Shown here: positions 1 through 12,518 of the stretch, one piece after another | Layout: each line of letters opens with the position of its first letter | How positions within the stretch are numbered: the first letter of the stretch is position 1 | NCBI GenBank assembly: GCA_000727475.1 | Contig: KL647288.1 | Span: 6,227,414-6,291,413, forward strand | Direction of reading: 5' to 3' | From: Sarcocystis neurona | Lineage: Eukaryota > Apicomplexa > Conoidasida > Eucoccidiorida > Sarcocystidae | DNA length: 64,000 nucleotides | Translations under genes and position numbers: made by a program | The notes under the pieces: generated by a model | Told to the model about the DNA's origin: nothing | The model's database searches: none | Seen by the model: the letters and a program-made list of their open reading frames with translations, nothing else

Positions 1-1009
1 ATGGATATTCAGACAAACGTGTAGAGGAAAATATCTAGATTATCCAGGCACGCCCTGGTGTACGTATGTGTCGGTGAGGGTGCAGGGGTTCATTTTTTAT
101 CTAGGTAGCTACACACACCTATAGCCGCGCTCATGTGAAATTCGACGACAACAGCTCCTTGGCTCGATACACGGATCCGCTTCCGGCAGCGTCTTTTCAC
201 GAACGGATACGTAGCTTAGAACCGTTGTGTGCGCCTGCAGCGAAGCACCACTTTCAAGTCGTTTATCTACTGAGAACAAGCCCGTGTATATCAGGCATCT
301 TCCACGTCGGTCTGCTGCATGAGACGGACAGACACAGGTGTTTTTTGTGGTGGCTGGGGTGTAGTGCTGCTCTCTTGTCGTTTTTCGAATGAAGATTAAG
401 AGGCGACTGACTCCCATATATGCGACCACGTAAAGATGCGTAAACAAGCGAGAGGCACGATTATACGAGGACAGACGTCGGAAGCGACACGTGAATATTC
501 CTCCAGTAATCGCCCGCCTTTTTTTCTTTTTTCCGCTGATGGGCGCACACAAACTCAATCATACGGTTAAAATATCTGGCTCAAATGGTTTGCATTCGTG
601 TCATTGAGAACCGTGTGCGACAAAACAAGAGAAACCTCTGCGCAGCAGAGGCGTCCTAGCATATGTATCCCGAAGACACTCCGGGTTCACTGCAGGAATT
701 GGACTCAGGAGACAAGCAGGCACAGTAGCTGTCTCCGTCTTGTGATAGCTTCAGTATATATGTGGAATTTGTGTGAGGATGTACGGACAGTAGGTCTAGT
801 ACGAAAGAGGCTCCTGTGTTACTAATCCTATGTTTATTATTACTAGTAGCACACGTGATACTATTGTTAGTTGTTATTAGAGTAGGGAGGATAACGCCCA
901 GTGTGTGGCCGGAGTACTGGTGTTATTGATCCGAGTCAAAGCGTTGTAGCGATTTCGCTCGTTTTTTCGACCCGACCGCGTACAAATGTGAATCACACTT
1001 TTTCCATGG

Positions 1010-2423
1010 ATGTGGCTGAATTTTAATGAGTTGCTAAACGTCGATGGTAAGGGTAGGGGCGTGAGAGGTTGTGCTTTGACAGCAATAGCTGTTCAACTGC
1101 TTGTGCATTCGTTTGCGTTTGTGTATCATTAGTGCACCGTTTCTCGGCCCCTGCTACTACCGCTCTTGTGGTGCTGACATTTTCCTCTGTGCTGCCGCAA
1201 ACTACTGTGCTGCTGCTCCTGCCTCTAGTCAGGAGGCGCAACAACACCAGCGCCAGAAGCTACAGCAGAAGAAGAGAGAGCACTAACGTAACAGCGCGCG
1301 CACACATGAAGCGTGCGCAGACGTATATTTTTACATATATATATATAGATTTATGTTGGTGCAGAAGCGTATGTATCCTTCACGTGTGTACATGTGTGCA
1401 TGTCTCTTAACACATACGTCTGCGTTAGATAACTGTCTGCGTGTATGTAGCATCTCGACAGCGCCACTGTCCGTGCTGGTATTTGCCTGCAAACGGTGAA
1501 TAACAGACTGAGTACTGCTGACGGCAGTTACTGATACGTTGACTTCACGTGGATGTGTACCTTCGTATATGAGCGTGTGGCTTTAAATTATATTTTTGTT
1601 TACATGTTCTAAGATTAACCATTATCTTTTCCTGTCCCTTCCTGTTTTACTAGGTGCGCTCACGCCACGCGCCGCAGAGGAGGAGCGGCCGGGGGAGGAG
1701 AAGCCGACGACGGGTTTGACTCGTTGGGTAGGGTGGGCACTCCCGTTGATGCAGAAATGCACTTGCGAGTTGTTTGGCACAGCTATATTAGTTTCATCTG
1801 TAGCTTTTGGCGTCGTAAAAGAGAATGGATTCCTAGCTCCCTTTGCAGTGTCAAGCACGATATTTGCCCTCGTCTGTTTGTTCAAAGACATCAGCGGGGC
1901 GCACTTCAATCCTGCTGTTTCCGGCACGCTGTACTTGACGGATCCACGTTTTGGCTTCGTTGACTTGATCGGGTATGTCTGTTCCCAGCTCTTGGGGTCT
2001 ATTATTGGCTCGTTCCTAGGGTACGGCATTATGGCACGGGCACTCGATATTCAGCCGCTCGACCCAGACATGAGTGCCAGCAGGCAGCTTTTTCACGAAG
2101 TCATTCCCAGTATGGTACTCATCTACTCCGTTCTCGTTCTCTCTTTCGGATTTGATACGTTGTGGGAGTTAACGGTTCCATTCGTTATAGTCGCGTGCAT
2201 TCTTGCTGGTTCACTTGCTGGGGCGATGATGAATCCTGCGGTCGCTTTCGGCATATATATATCCAATATCAGCACACAGAACACCAACGTGGACGTTAAG
2301 GCACTCATGGTCACGCTTTTCGGCCCTTTTATTGGAGGAGTTTTCGCTTTTCTTGGCTACGTTCTCACTCACTCGTATCACTGTCCAGTACCGCTACGCT
2401 TTATCACATTTAAGGGCTTTTAG
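1010..2423 (+). CDS. aquaporin (MIP-family water/solute channel)
   Basis: Membrane channel of the major intrinsic protein family, passing water and perhaps glycerol; coccidian homologues lie in internal membranes. The main exon is 1654-2423 and reads without interruption through six hydrophobic segments. Both half-helix signatures are present: HFNPAV near 1900-1917 and MMNPAV near 2226-2243, so both NPA boxes are intact. The reading frame upstream of 1654 has no ATG, and TTTTACTAG at 1645-1653 is a good splice acceptor, so the N-terminus must come from an earlier exon. A fitting candidate is 1010-1046, an ATG followed by 12 codons and ending G|GTAAGG. Its phase matches exactly and gives a protein of about 268 residues, normal for the family. 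An out-of-frame ATG lies four bases upstream. The channel identity is secure; the first exon is inferred. Confidence 0.9.
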
Positions 2424-5400
2424 AAACAAGCCAAAAGTTTTCGCCGCGGCCTTCAATAGTGAGATACACGGAAAATTTTGCGATGGAGCAGACGTGAGGA
2501 CGTGAAAAGGGAGATGAGAAGCATTCAGCAAAACCGTGCACAGCTGAAAGGTGAAGCGTTTTCTTGTGCATACGCGCAGCAGATGATACGGAAAGAGGGA
2601 CACATCAGAGACTCTCATGAAATACGTAATGTGAAGCAAATTCCTCCTCTTGAAAGACGCACAACCTTACTCTGAAAGCATGTACGCGACCGATTTGTTA
2701 AGAAAGTGTGCGAAGCGTAGCCCCGAAGTGAGTGAAGGTGCACGCAGACATATTGAAGATCGGTGCAGACGTAAAACAAAATACGTCTGCAGTCGTCCGG
2801 CGTACGCCATTGGTGGACGGTTTGAGCTGGCGTGACTTACAGTTGTCAAGATCTTGTATCTTGAGAGAGACAGAAACGTAGGATTGAAGCGACTAGCATA
2901 ACAACTGGGAGAAGAGGGTATAGAGGGAACCCTGGACGTCATTAGCGTGGCGAAGGACACGCTGTATAACTATCAGAACAAGATGGCTTTCGGCTACCTC
3001 ATTGATGAGGGACGCAGGTTGTGACATCACAGAAAGGCATGCAAGACGACAAGGTTACTGTGATAGTGAAAATTATGAGTGATAGCAGCAAACGTAAAAT
3101 TAGACGGCTGTGGCCTTCCCATTCAGTGGGAGGACGAAGCGTGAAATGAGACGGCTGTGCCCTTTGCACTCACAGAGCTTGTAGGCTAGTTAAAGCAGTG
3201 AGGTGTAAGTTTTCAGAGAGAAGCGTACGACTTTGGGGTCGAAAATGAAGGAAGTACGGTCCTGACGATTTTGAATTATGTGGGCTCCGTTGGCAAGGAC
3301 GTAAAGCCAGCAAAGTGGAGGGACAAAAATTTCAAACACCAATGAGCGCAGGTGCATCACCAGCGTTATTTTTGAGACGAAGGCACTGCAAAGCTGCAGA
3401 CGACTCCAGTGTTCCATGGGAGACGAGCTTACATTGAAGCGGAAGAATGGAAACTGATTGTCAACTCTTGTGGCGGACTGTGTCAGAGGAAGGTATTTTT
3501 GGTGAAGGCGAAAGACACTGGAGCAGCAGAAAGTAAACTCGACGGGAACTCCAGTGGTGGGTGGTGGTAGAAGTAGGTTTTTTTGGTGGAGTCGAAAGAC
3601 GAAGAAGGGGCGGTCCTAACGTGCGTTGGTTCATACTCTAGTTAAGAGGGAGTAATGGTGGCGGTGTGCGCGAGAGGGAGTAAAAGGTGGAATGGAGGGT
3701 ATACGTGCCACTGTCTTGATATAACAGAAGAGCAAAGGCGTTGAGCATTTGTACGTATGAAGAAAGAACACCCAGAGACACCGCACTGGAAATCCGTAGG
3801 ATTAAAGGGACCAACGTGAAGTGCTTTTCAAATATCACCTGGCTTGTCCCCGAGGTTTCCGATTGAGTATTGGTTGACAACTGTTTGCGGAGCGGCAGTG
3901 GGATACGTAAGGCTGGTTTAGTTCTTTCTGCGCAACTTAAGAGATTATACGCGAGCCTTAAAAGTCATCTCTGCCGAAAAGGCTGAGAGAAATGGTAAGT
4001 GTAGACGGAACTGCCAAATTCTCCGCGTGAAGGTACACAAGGAAAACTTCCGCGGATGTCCGATCTTACCGCCGGCATGGAGGAAAGGTTTTAAGCCGGA
4101 ACAGGCTTGTACAGGGGGACGAGAGGCTCTTTACAGATACACTTTATCAAACGGGGTGAGTAGACAGAGCATTGGTCTACTGCGTTTGGACGCCTCCTAT
4201 TCTTGCAATTTTTTCTCCACTGTATTCCATGTGTTGGCTGTTGCAGTGTTATGGTGTCTTACACGTGTGGCGCTACTTGAAGGCGCTAGAAGAGGCCACC
4301 ATGTCGTTGAGCGCAGACGGCGATGCGCACGCTTTGTTCGAGAGAACAGTTGGCTGTGAGCGCATGCGTTGGTCGCTGATTTTGACTGATCATTGGTTGA
4401 AGAAGTTGTGGCGGACTGCTACACGTAAATTGTCGATCCTAGGACTTCAACAGAAGAAACACAAAGTTCGTCGTTGTCCGCTCGGGTAGGTGCCACTTAC
4501 TAGGAAGCCTGTCTTACGCACGTGACGGTGTCACTCAGTTTCTGCATTTCCCTCTGCGCTTCTTCGATCCACGAACGTGGCTTCTACGTGAAGCGCAGTC
4601 CTGCGAAGCCAGTCATATTCGAAGTTCCTGTATGTTAGACGCGGGATAATGTACACGGAGAGTAGCGTGTCCACAAGTCTGGAGCTCGGCACACAGGTGT
4701 ACAATCTATGCACCCTGGAGGCTTACATGTGTGTATCATAGGTACGCGTAAATGCATTCATTACAGTTGCAGTCATTTTTGCTCAAACACGATGAATCCA
4801 CGTTGGCGCAGGCAGCTCCTGCGGTCCAGAGCGAACTAAGGGAGAACGAGTGAAGAGCTGTCGAAGTACAGCAGCCCCTGCTGTCCTGTTCAAGCATTAC
4901 TCTGGGTTGTCCAATACTCCTCTGTTGGCTCCCCGGAACTTTCCAGTGCGGCACACGCGGGATCAAGCTCTTTTTCTGATCTACTGCGGAAAGGAAGCCT
5001 GGTGATTTCTTTCTTACGTCTCTCATTCTGTCTGTCCCAAGTTGTCTCAGTTCTCGTTTGCCGCAGTCACAAGCTTTAGCTACACACTTTTGTCTGTGTC
5101 ACGTGTGGAACTCAGGTGCAGAGCAAAGAGTACATATGTGTACGCAATTTTTCTCTTCTTGTTGCAGAACTGCCCAATTGACTCGACGCAAGTGCTATGC
5201 ACTCGTCATCGTGTTTTCTTGAACCTTCGCCTGTGATTCCCTCTACAGATGTGCCTCACGTTTTCTTTCGCCGCGAATTTTGAGGATTCAACAAGAAGTC
5301 AGTGTGTTCCATTGTGCCGCCCAGAGGCAAAATACCTTCTTCGTGAGCGGCAGCACACGTTCTACTTCTAATTACAGTAGACTTCCTTTTCAGATCGCTC

Positions 5401-5482
5401 GTAGGTGTAAGACGACGGGTAGGGCTACGTTCTGGTAACGACATATAGAGAGAAGCATCTACATTTATATATAACACATGTG

Positions 5483-5513
<31 letters not shown>

Positions 5514-8500
5514 GTGTATACGAGAGAGGCACGAACAAAGTTCAGGTGAGGCCTTTTTGTGGTCACGGTCCAGTTAGGGGTGACTGGACGTGTTTCTCCA
5601 TTTACGTTCAAATACCCGCAGTGTGGTACTCACCCACAAAATTGTGTACTGAAGCGCTTGATATGTGTGTTTGGACATACACTGGACTACAAATTTATCG
5701 ACTCCGCGTACGCATATGCCTTCCTTCGTACTATGCAGATGTGTCGGCGAGGAGGATCTCCTTGTGCCTTTCTTAGATACCGTCAGGCACTGGGACCATG
5801 TGCCTGCTGCAATTTAAGCGCGCAAGCGTGCTACGAAACACAAAAGACCAACAACAGTTTGCTGTTGCAGCGGCAGGCTTTCCTGCGCTGCCTGCGTGCT
5901 CAGCTTCTCACGTGCTAGTGCAGTAGCAGCAACAGCAGCGGCGCCAGCAGCAGCTCCTGGACTGTCTGGTTTTTCAAGCGTGTACGAAGAACTGCCTTGG
6001 CGTAAATTTCGCCATGGTTTTTTTTACCTACCGACACATCCACCATCAGAGTGAACATGTGCAACGTTTTTTCTTATGAGAGACCCCTGTAATTCTGGCC
6101 GTAATTCTGCTTCTAGCGTATTTGTGAGTTCCCAGAATCCCCGCTACAGAATACGTTAATACATTCGCAACCATACATACATATACATATATATACACGT
6201 ATATATATATATATATGGAAGCATACTACGCGAACAAAGCAGCCGAATAAAGAAATACCCACCTTGTAGATTGGGTCGGGTATACATGTGATGGTACAAA
6301 TGGACAAGTATTTGTGCACAAACGCGCCATCAGTATGTTAATACAACTGCATTTGCGTGCCTACGCACTCTCATATACTTTCATGCATAGATTCATGCAT
6401 TTGAACGATTGCGCGCAGTAAATTATGAGAGATGCTGGTTGTACGCGTCTAAGGTATGTGGAATGATATATACAGACAGAGTATGTATGCCCCTGACTAT
6501 CTCTGTGTAGACGTACACATATACGTATGTAGCGCTTGAACCTGCGAAGGTATAGACGTTCTCACCCATATATGTGAGCTCCGCCGCACTATCAATACGT
6601 GCAGCAGTGATAGTTACCGTGGACTCTAGGGTAGTCACTCATTCACATTGCTGCCTTTTCTTCGAAACCGTAGCACTACGTACTATCGCGTACAGTTGTC
6701 GGCCGACATGTCACCTCGGCAAAACTGGTAAGTTACACGTGTACAGGAAGAAATGTGGCGTTCACCGTTGATGGATACATTATCGGTGGGCTCCTGATTT
6801 CTCGGCAAATGCCCCCACGCCTACGCGGACATGTAGTGCTAACATGTGAGACTGATCGGTACGTAGCAACCGCAGCCCAAGACTGTGTCACCGACCGCAT
6901 TCCGCAGAACGTCCGGGCGGAAGCGTCCTGTACTGCACACAATTTCTTCCTTAAACAATTGTGATCGTAGATGGAACTATTTTGAAGCGTGTCTATCCGT
7001 AGACGGGACTAAATTGGATTCACAGCACTAATGTGGCCTATGTAGGAGACACACATTCGTGGACCAAGTACATCGCGGTTACGGACAACTTCCTTCGATC
7101 GTCGTGACAATAACAAGCTCTCTCTAGACGTATGCGCGACTCTTCTTCTCTGCAGGAATCGTCCAGAAAGTGTACATCTGTGCACGCTACGCACGTGACC
7201 AAAACTGGTACCACGATTCTATCAAGTGTGTTCGGCATTGCTGTGTCGCCGCGGGAACTGTCACTCTATGAGTATACGTGTGCGTAGCGACTATTGTCTT
7301 CGCGGCAGGGTTGGTGCGGAACACTCATTCAGACTGCATCTATGTATATTACTGACATGCGCCTCCGTGCTTTTCGGTACTGTGCCAGCTGCAGCGAGTA
7401 CGAACTGGATAAATGCCCATTACATATACATATAAATTCACACTGCCAGTGGCGAAGAATTGATGACTATGGATTGATACTGCTACGTATCCTCTGATGC
7501 ACACACACACACACATGCATATTCGACCGTGTTGAGAAGCCGACCGCGCCACGTGAATAAAGTCACATACGCCTACGTTCGGTGCTTCCACTTGTTCTGC
7601 GCACTGACAAGTGGGGCATCGGCGAGCACACTTACAGTTGCACATATATCCGTGCAGCAGGGTACCTACATACGTATTCGTATACGTATTCGTATACCCA
7701 CACGTCTTTACGCTCCATTCCAGCGAAATCGTCGCTGGGGGGTAGCGATGCTTGTCGTGGGATACTATCCACGAGTTTCCTCTCATGCAACCACAGCTCC
7801 CATCCAACTCAGACCGCTTCTCCCCCACTGACACCCTTGCCGCCTACTTGAGTAGTAAGCGTGGAGACCGTGTCACTGTGGGAGAGCGCTGTCAAAGGAC
7901 ACCCAGCTCTCATTCTTCCTAGCCACCCGCATGGACGACTGTGCTCTATTCTCATTGTCAGTACCCGCAGAGATCGGTCAAATCGCATTCCTTACCGATA
8001 TGGTGGTGCTCACAGGGGCACGTACGTGTCCACGCGTGCGCGCACTTCGTGAACCTCTAGAGACGGATCGGTATATTCCCATGTAAATGTACACACCGAT
8101 AGGCATACGTCTGCATGGTCGTACACCTCTGTATTAACAAATCCTCAGTGCGCGCAGCTGTGGAAGTTTAACGTGCTCTTGTGCTAAAATACCATTTGTA
8201 ACTTAACTGCCTGTATTGCTTTCGTCACTGGAACATACAAGCCATTCCCGTGTTCCCACTGTCCACTGTCAACACATTTACCCACATGAAAAGAAACTCG
8301 CAGACAGCTCTTTCTGTGTAATCTGTGACCCGCAAATCCTCATTGTATGCCGCGCAAATGGGGTGCTCGTTACGCACTCAGCTTGTTTTTGATACGAGAC
8401 TTTACCCGACTGCAACAGCGTTACACGTACAGGGCAAAAAACACTAGCAACGTTTCTTACAAAGAACCGTTGCTGCTCCGCCTGCTGGAGAAGCAGACCC

Positions 8501-11079
8501 GTCCACAGCCTTTATGCATTTGTATCGGAGTACATGAATGCACGAACGTGTACGACGTAACGGTTCGAGAAATGAGTCCACACATGTATATACGCACTGA
8601 AGGGGCGTACATATATCTGTACACTCATGCAAACATGTACGCGTATTCTTCATACCTACATACACATATAGATATGTGCACCCTATACGCATACATGTGT
8701 ACAGATTACAAAACACGTGTTTGTTACATATCGTTCACAGGTCCAGCAAAATTACCTAGAAGAAAAGGCTGCAAGTGTCGATGCCTCTGAATGCCCACAG
8801 AAGTGGAGATCTCACAGAAAAGATGAATAGGCGCATCAAATTTATTTCTTCTGTCCGCCCGTGCATTTCGCCTTCTCCTTGCCACGCACCTACACAAAGC
8901 ACGCACAGAGCAAAACACGGGTTTTGGCAGAATGATTCCTCTCATACACACACGTGCTCCGATCTTCTTCTACGTAAGTACATACACGTCAATAAAACGC
9001 ACACTAAGAACACCCCTACGAATTTCACTGTTCTGTCTACATAAAATACATATATATATGTATCTACGTATATATTTACATGGATGAAGCAGAGGAGGAC
9101 ACCGATCTGGTGTATTCGGCGAGAGACAATATCCACAGAAGCGCATAAGAAGGCCCCTTATTCTTCATAGAAAATACGATCCTACGCACGAGGTTGTACG
9201 TGCTGACATAAATTATTGTGTGTATTTGTTTGTATGTATAGGTGGACACGTACTAGTAAATGAATAGACTGTGGTCATCTCAACACTCATATATGCGTCG
9301 AGACGCGCTCTTTCAGCTGCTCGCTTCACGCTTCGGTCAGCGCCACGTGGCAACAGTTTCATTCTTACAACTAAATCCTGCGCATACGCATACACATATT
9401 GGGATACACATACATATACACATATATATATATATATATATATGAAGACAAACCCCAGTTCATTACCGACGAGATGACAGTTCACGTCACATCGCTTTTC
9501 CGCTCTTCTGTGCCGTTTCTTCAGGGTGCCTATACACATTCGCGTACACCTGCGCGTAGCTATGCACGTGCATATGCACGTTTCGCACGTATAATTCTAC
9601 GCGTAAACGTGGGAGGTGTCCCCTCACTTCGAACCGCAACCCTGTTTGCTTCACAAATACGTACACCCAGTGTTTATGTGAGTATTTGTATCGTATACAG
9701 TACTGAAACAATATACACAGATATAGATGCAACGTGCGAGCGCACAACATCGAACAGAAGGCCATCTCTTGTGTGTTAATCGTTACGTATATCCTTCATA
9801 TCTACACTGATACACGCAGACGTATGCATGTGGTCCACCTGACCGATTCGCGATACACAACTGCAACTCGCCGCAGGGGAAAAAATTTTCTGTGACAGAT
9901 GTATTACGGGCCCCACCCCTTCTCCGTCAAACATACACAAATATTCACATATCCGCAGATAGAAGCTTCTACCCCCATACGTCTCTACATATGCATATAT
10001 GTATGTGTAACTACGAGAAGATTCATTGTGTCTCCCCAGACGTGACCTACGTGCGGTGAGGCTTGCACATATATGAGGAACAAATCCTCTCCTACGTATA
10101 CGTCTGTTATTCACGTGGACGCCCAAGTGGGCACTTGCATTTCGAAACCATACTTACGCGTCTCTTTGCATACAAGGTGACATGCCTACGTATGTTCCAT
10201 ATACGCGCATACATACACGTAGCGTGGACACATAACGCAAGTATGCTCGACGTTATAGACAGCCATCCTGCACACACGTATGGAAGTCTATCGACATTCA
10301 CACATATACACATGAGTGTAATAAACATGTGTCCATACCGGAACACATTTCACTGCAACTTCGTGCACGTTTGTACACATCCACGTACACATATCTGAAA
10401 GGGGACGCATACAGTATGTATCTGCGACGGCAGATACATCTGTGTTCTCCCTCCAGGTACACAGAAGAACGCATCCATTCGCGCGTGTGACGCGGTTTTC
10501 AAGTATAGAGTTTTTCATTACGTGTGTCCTACTTTTTCTAACGACGTGGCCCGGTCCTACGCGCCTACCTACGTGTATAGAGGGAGAGAGTGACAGATAC
10601 ATTCGTATACATCCACACATAGATATAGATAACTGAGATGCGCACCTCGTATCAGTGCGTTCTTCCTACAATAATTTCGTAGTTGTATATTGAACCGAGA
10701 ACGTCCTCCCCTGTATCTTCCCATGTTGATGTCCTTTTACTTCCTCCTGCTGGTCGCAGAATCATGCGTGGCTCGACTCTGCAAATGGGCTGTTTGGCTG
10801 GAGCATATTCCACTCGCACAACGCTCTACTTAACTGAGGTATCGCTACGAGCAAGACCCACGCAAATATTTGCATATAAGCGTAGGATACTGCTGCGCAT
10901 ATCTCAGACGAGAAACCCCATGACATATGAAGTTGCACATATGGACATTGACACACGACAGACCAAAAACGTACACGTCACATATAGTATGTACAGAAAT
11001 GGAGATACAACTTCGCAGCGGGCTCACCCGTCCGCACCTTCATAGAAATCTGTCTGCTACTCTACAAAAGTGAACCCAC
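2424..11079. other. gene-poor stretch, no supported gene
   Basis: About 8.6 kb in which I see no recognisable protein or RNA gene. The sequence alternates between unremarkable DNA (2.4-5.2 kb) and blocks rich in TATA, TGTA and ACGT steps (5.45-5.52, 6.15-6.22, 7.5-7.7, 8.5-10.7 kb). Frames of up to about 150 codons occur on both strands. They overlap one another and consist of Tyr/Ile/His/Thr-rich translations of the microsatellites, so I treat them as chance. Confidence 0.6.
9422..9443. repeat. (AT)n microsatellite
   Basis: Eleven perfect AT dinucleotides inside a longer ACATAT/TGTATA-rich block. Comparable runs occur at 25627-25655 and 53477-53500. Confidence 0.9.
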
Positions 11080-11484
11080 TCACACGTGGTGATGTTGGAT
11101 CCGTTGTTCACTATCGTGTCTCACCTTCTTTCTCCTGTTTTTCAGCTCCTTCGCGGCGCGTCTGCCTTTCGAGGGCTTCGCTTCGACGTATCCCATGCGG
11201 ACGAGTCTGTACCGATGCTCGAATTTCTTCGCCGCATTTGCGTCGTCGTAGATCATTGCGAATCCAGATGACCTCCCTCCTCCGAAAGCAGTTTTCAGAC
11301 CAAACACAACGACGCTCTGTGGATCTCCGACGCGAAACTGACGGGAAAGTTTCTCTACTAATTCTTTTCTCGATACCGACCCGCGATTGGGATGGAGGAC
11401 GTCAACGCTAAACTGCTTCCGCTGCAGCAGCGGATTAGTTTTGAGCTTGCGGATCCGCAAGGAGAACGCGCCGCTGTCCTCCAT
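11080..11484 (-). CDS. RPS24: 40S ribosomal protein eS24
   Basis: Small-subunit ribosomal protein eS24, a component of the cytosolic ribosome. The single frame encodes 134 residues, against 133 in human. Family landmarks appear in order: a beta-strand start reading FSLRIRKLKTN, the block LLQRKQFSVDVLHP near residues 18-31, the loop FGLKTAFGGGRSSGFAMIYD in mid-protein, and a basic C-terminal tail rich in Lys and Arg. I chose the ATG at 11482-11484 because it lies two or three residues before the first conserved strand; an upstream in-frame extension to 11559 has no ATG and no conservation. The last residues (HHHV) are not part of the family consensus, so a short terminal intron cannot be excluded. 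The gene diverges from RPL10A across about 1 kb. Confidence 0.95.
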   Translation of the reverse strand: MEDSGAFSLRIRKLKTNPLLQRKQFSVDVLHPNRGSVSRKELVEKLSRQFRVGDPQSVVVFGLKTAFGGGRSSGFAMIYDDANAAKKFEHRYRLVRMGYVEAKPSKGRRAAKELKNRRKKVRHDSEQRIQHHHV

Positions 11485-12518
11485 CGTCTGGTACGGGACA
11501 CTCACGCGACACAGAAGAGGAAGGGAAAGACGACGAGGTGACGACGAGAGAGGAGGCACTGCCTCTGCCTCCCTGACGAGCTACTTGAAAGAGGAAGCGA
11601 TGATCTGGTCTCAATGTACCCCCTTGTATTCTTCACTATTGGCAGAGGGACTGTCGACTGATAATTAAAAATGTTCCCCCGACCCCTCTGCTAACGCGAT
11701 GGTGCTGCTGCTTCTGTTGCTTGCTGCTCCTGCTCCCTTCTCGCGATGCACAGACGAGATACATCGGTCAGCAACGCACAGTTCTACCACCTCAGAGATG
11801 AACTCGGGCGATGCATGTGAAGACCTACAACAAACGCCAAACGACGCCGTCCCACTGTCCCCCACGCGCTTGTGATTTGAATACGAACACGCCAGTACCG
11901 GGTAGTCGGCCTCTGTTGCCGGTACGGGGAAGTACTGCGCAGGTGGCGGCCGCTGTCGCCGCAGATGCTACTGTTGTGGCTTCTCCGCTGCTGCGGCCAC
12001 CGCCGCCGCGGGAATTGCTGTGTGGGCGCATGCACCAGCAGGGGCAAAAGCCGAACCAACGGAGCGACAGCAACCGAACGCACCACAGCGGGAACGTGAA
12101 GAGCAGGTGTAGCGGCGGCACGAGGAACTCCTCCTGCCGCCGATGAACGACGGCAACAGCTACGTTCACAGCTGCAACAGCAAGAGTTGCGCTGGAAGTC
12201 TCGATGTACCGTAGCACTCAGGGTCGGCTGATGAACATGCTCTGATCGACAACATCATCTGTCCTCAGCCGCAGGACTTGTGGGGATACATGCGTTGTCG
12301 TGCTGCTCCTAATTCTACGACTGCTGCTCCTGCTGCGAAGGGTGGTGCTGTCAGCTCCGCTGTCCGCCGGGAGGAAGGAGTAGCAGGCTGCGACGAAGCA
12401 GCCACAGCCGCGATACGCTCGCCCTGGAAGGCGTCGATGAGGCCTCGTACGACGTCTCAGTTGCCGTACTTTCTTGAAAAAAACACTAATTTTCCCCCCT
12501 CCCAACCAAGCCGCCAAG
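11485..12518. promoter_or_regulatory. shared divergent promoter region of RPS24 and RPL10A
   Basis: The 1,034 bases between the two start codons contain no supported gene and must carry the control elements of both ribosomal-protein genes. The octamer CGCATGCA at 12027-12034 fits the YGCATGCR element described upstream of Toxoplasma ribosomal-protein genes (known as TRP-2). Just upstream of the RPL10A ATG is a pyrimidine-rich leader (12490-12503), typical of ribosomal-protein transcript starts. The middle (11.7-12.4 kb) is rich in CAG/CTG triplets, and some frames there look protein-like. I regard them as repeats because they are broken by stops in every frame. Confidence 0.6.
12027..12034. 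promoter_or_regulatory. candidate YGCATGCR ribosomal-protein promoter element
   Basis: CGCATGCA matches the published coccidian consensus exactly and lies about 490-540 bp from both start codons. A single octamer can occur by chance in a kilobase, so this is only suggestive. Confidence 0.35.

Noticed and set aside
11890..12230. Gln/Arg-rich coiled-coil-like frames between RPS24 and RPL10A
   Set aside because: The frames shift and hit stops within a few dozen codons, and the interval is better explained as the shared promoter with triplet repeats.
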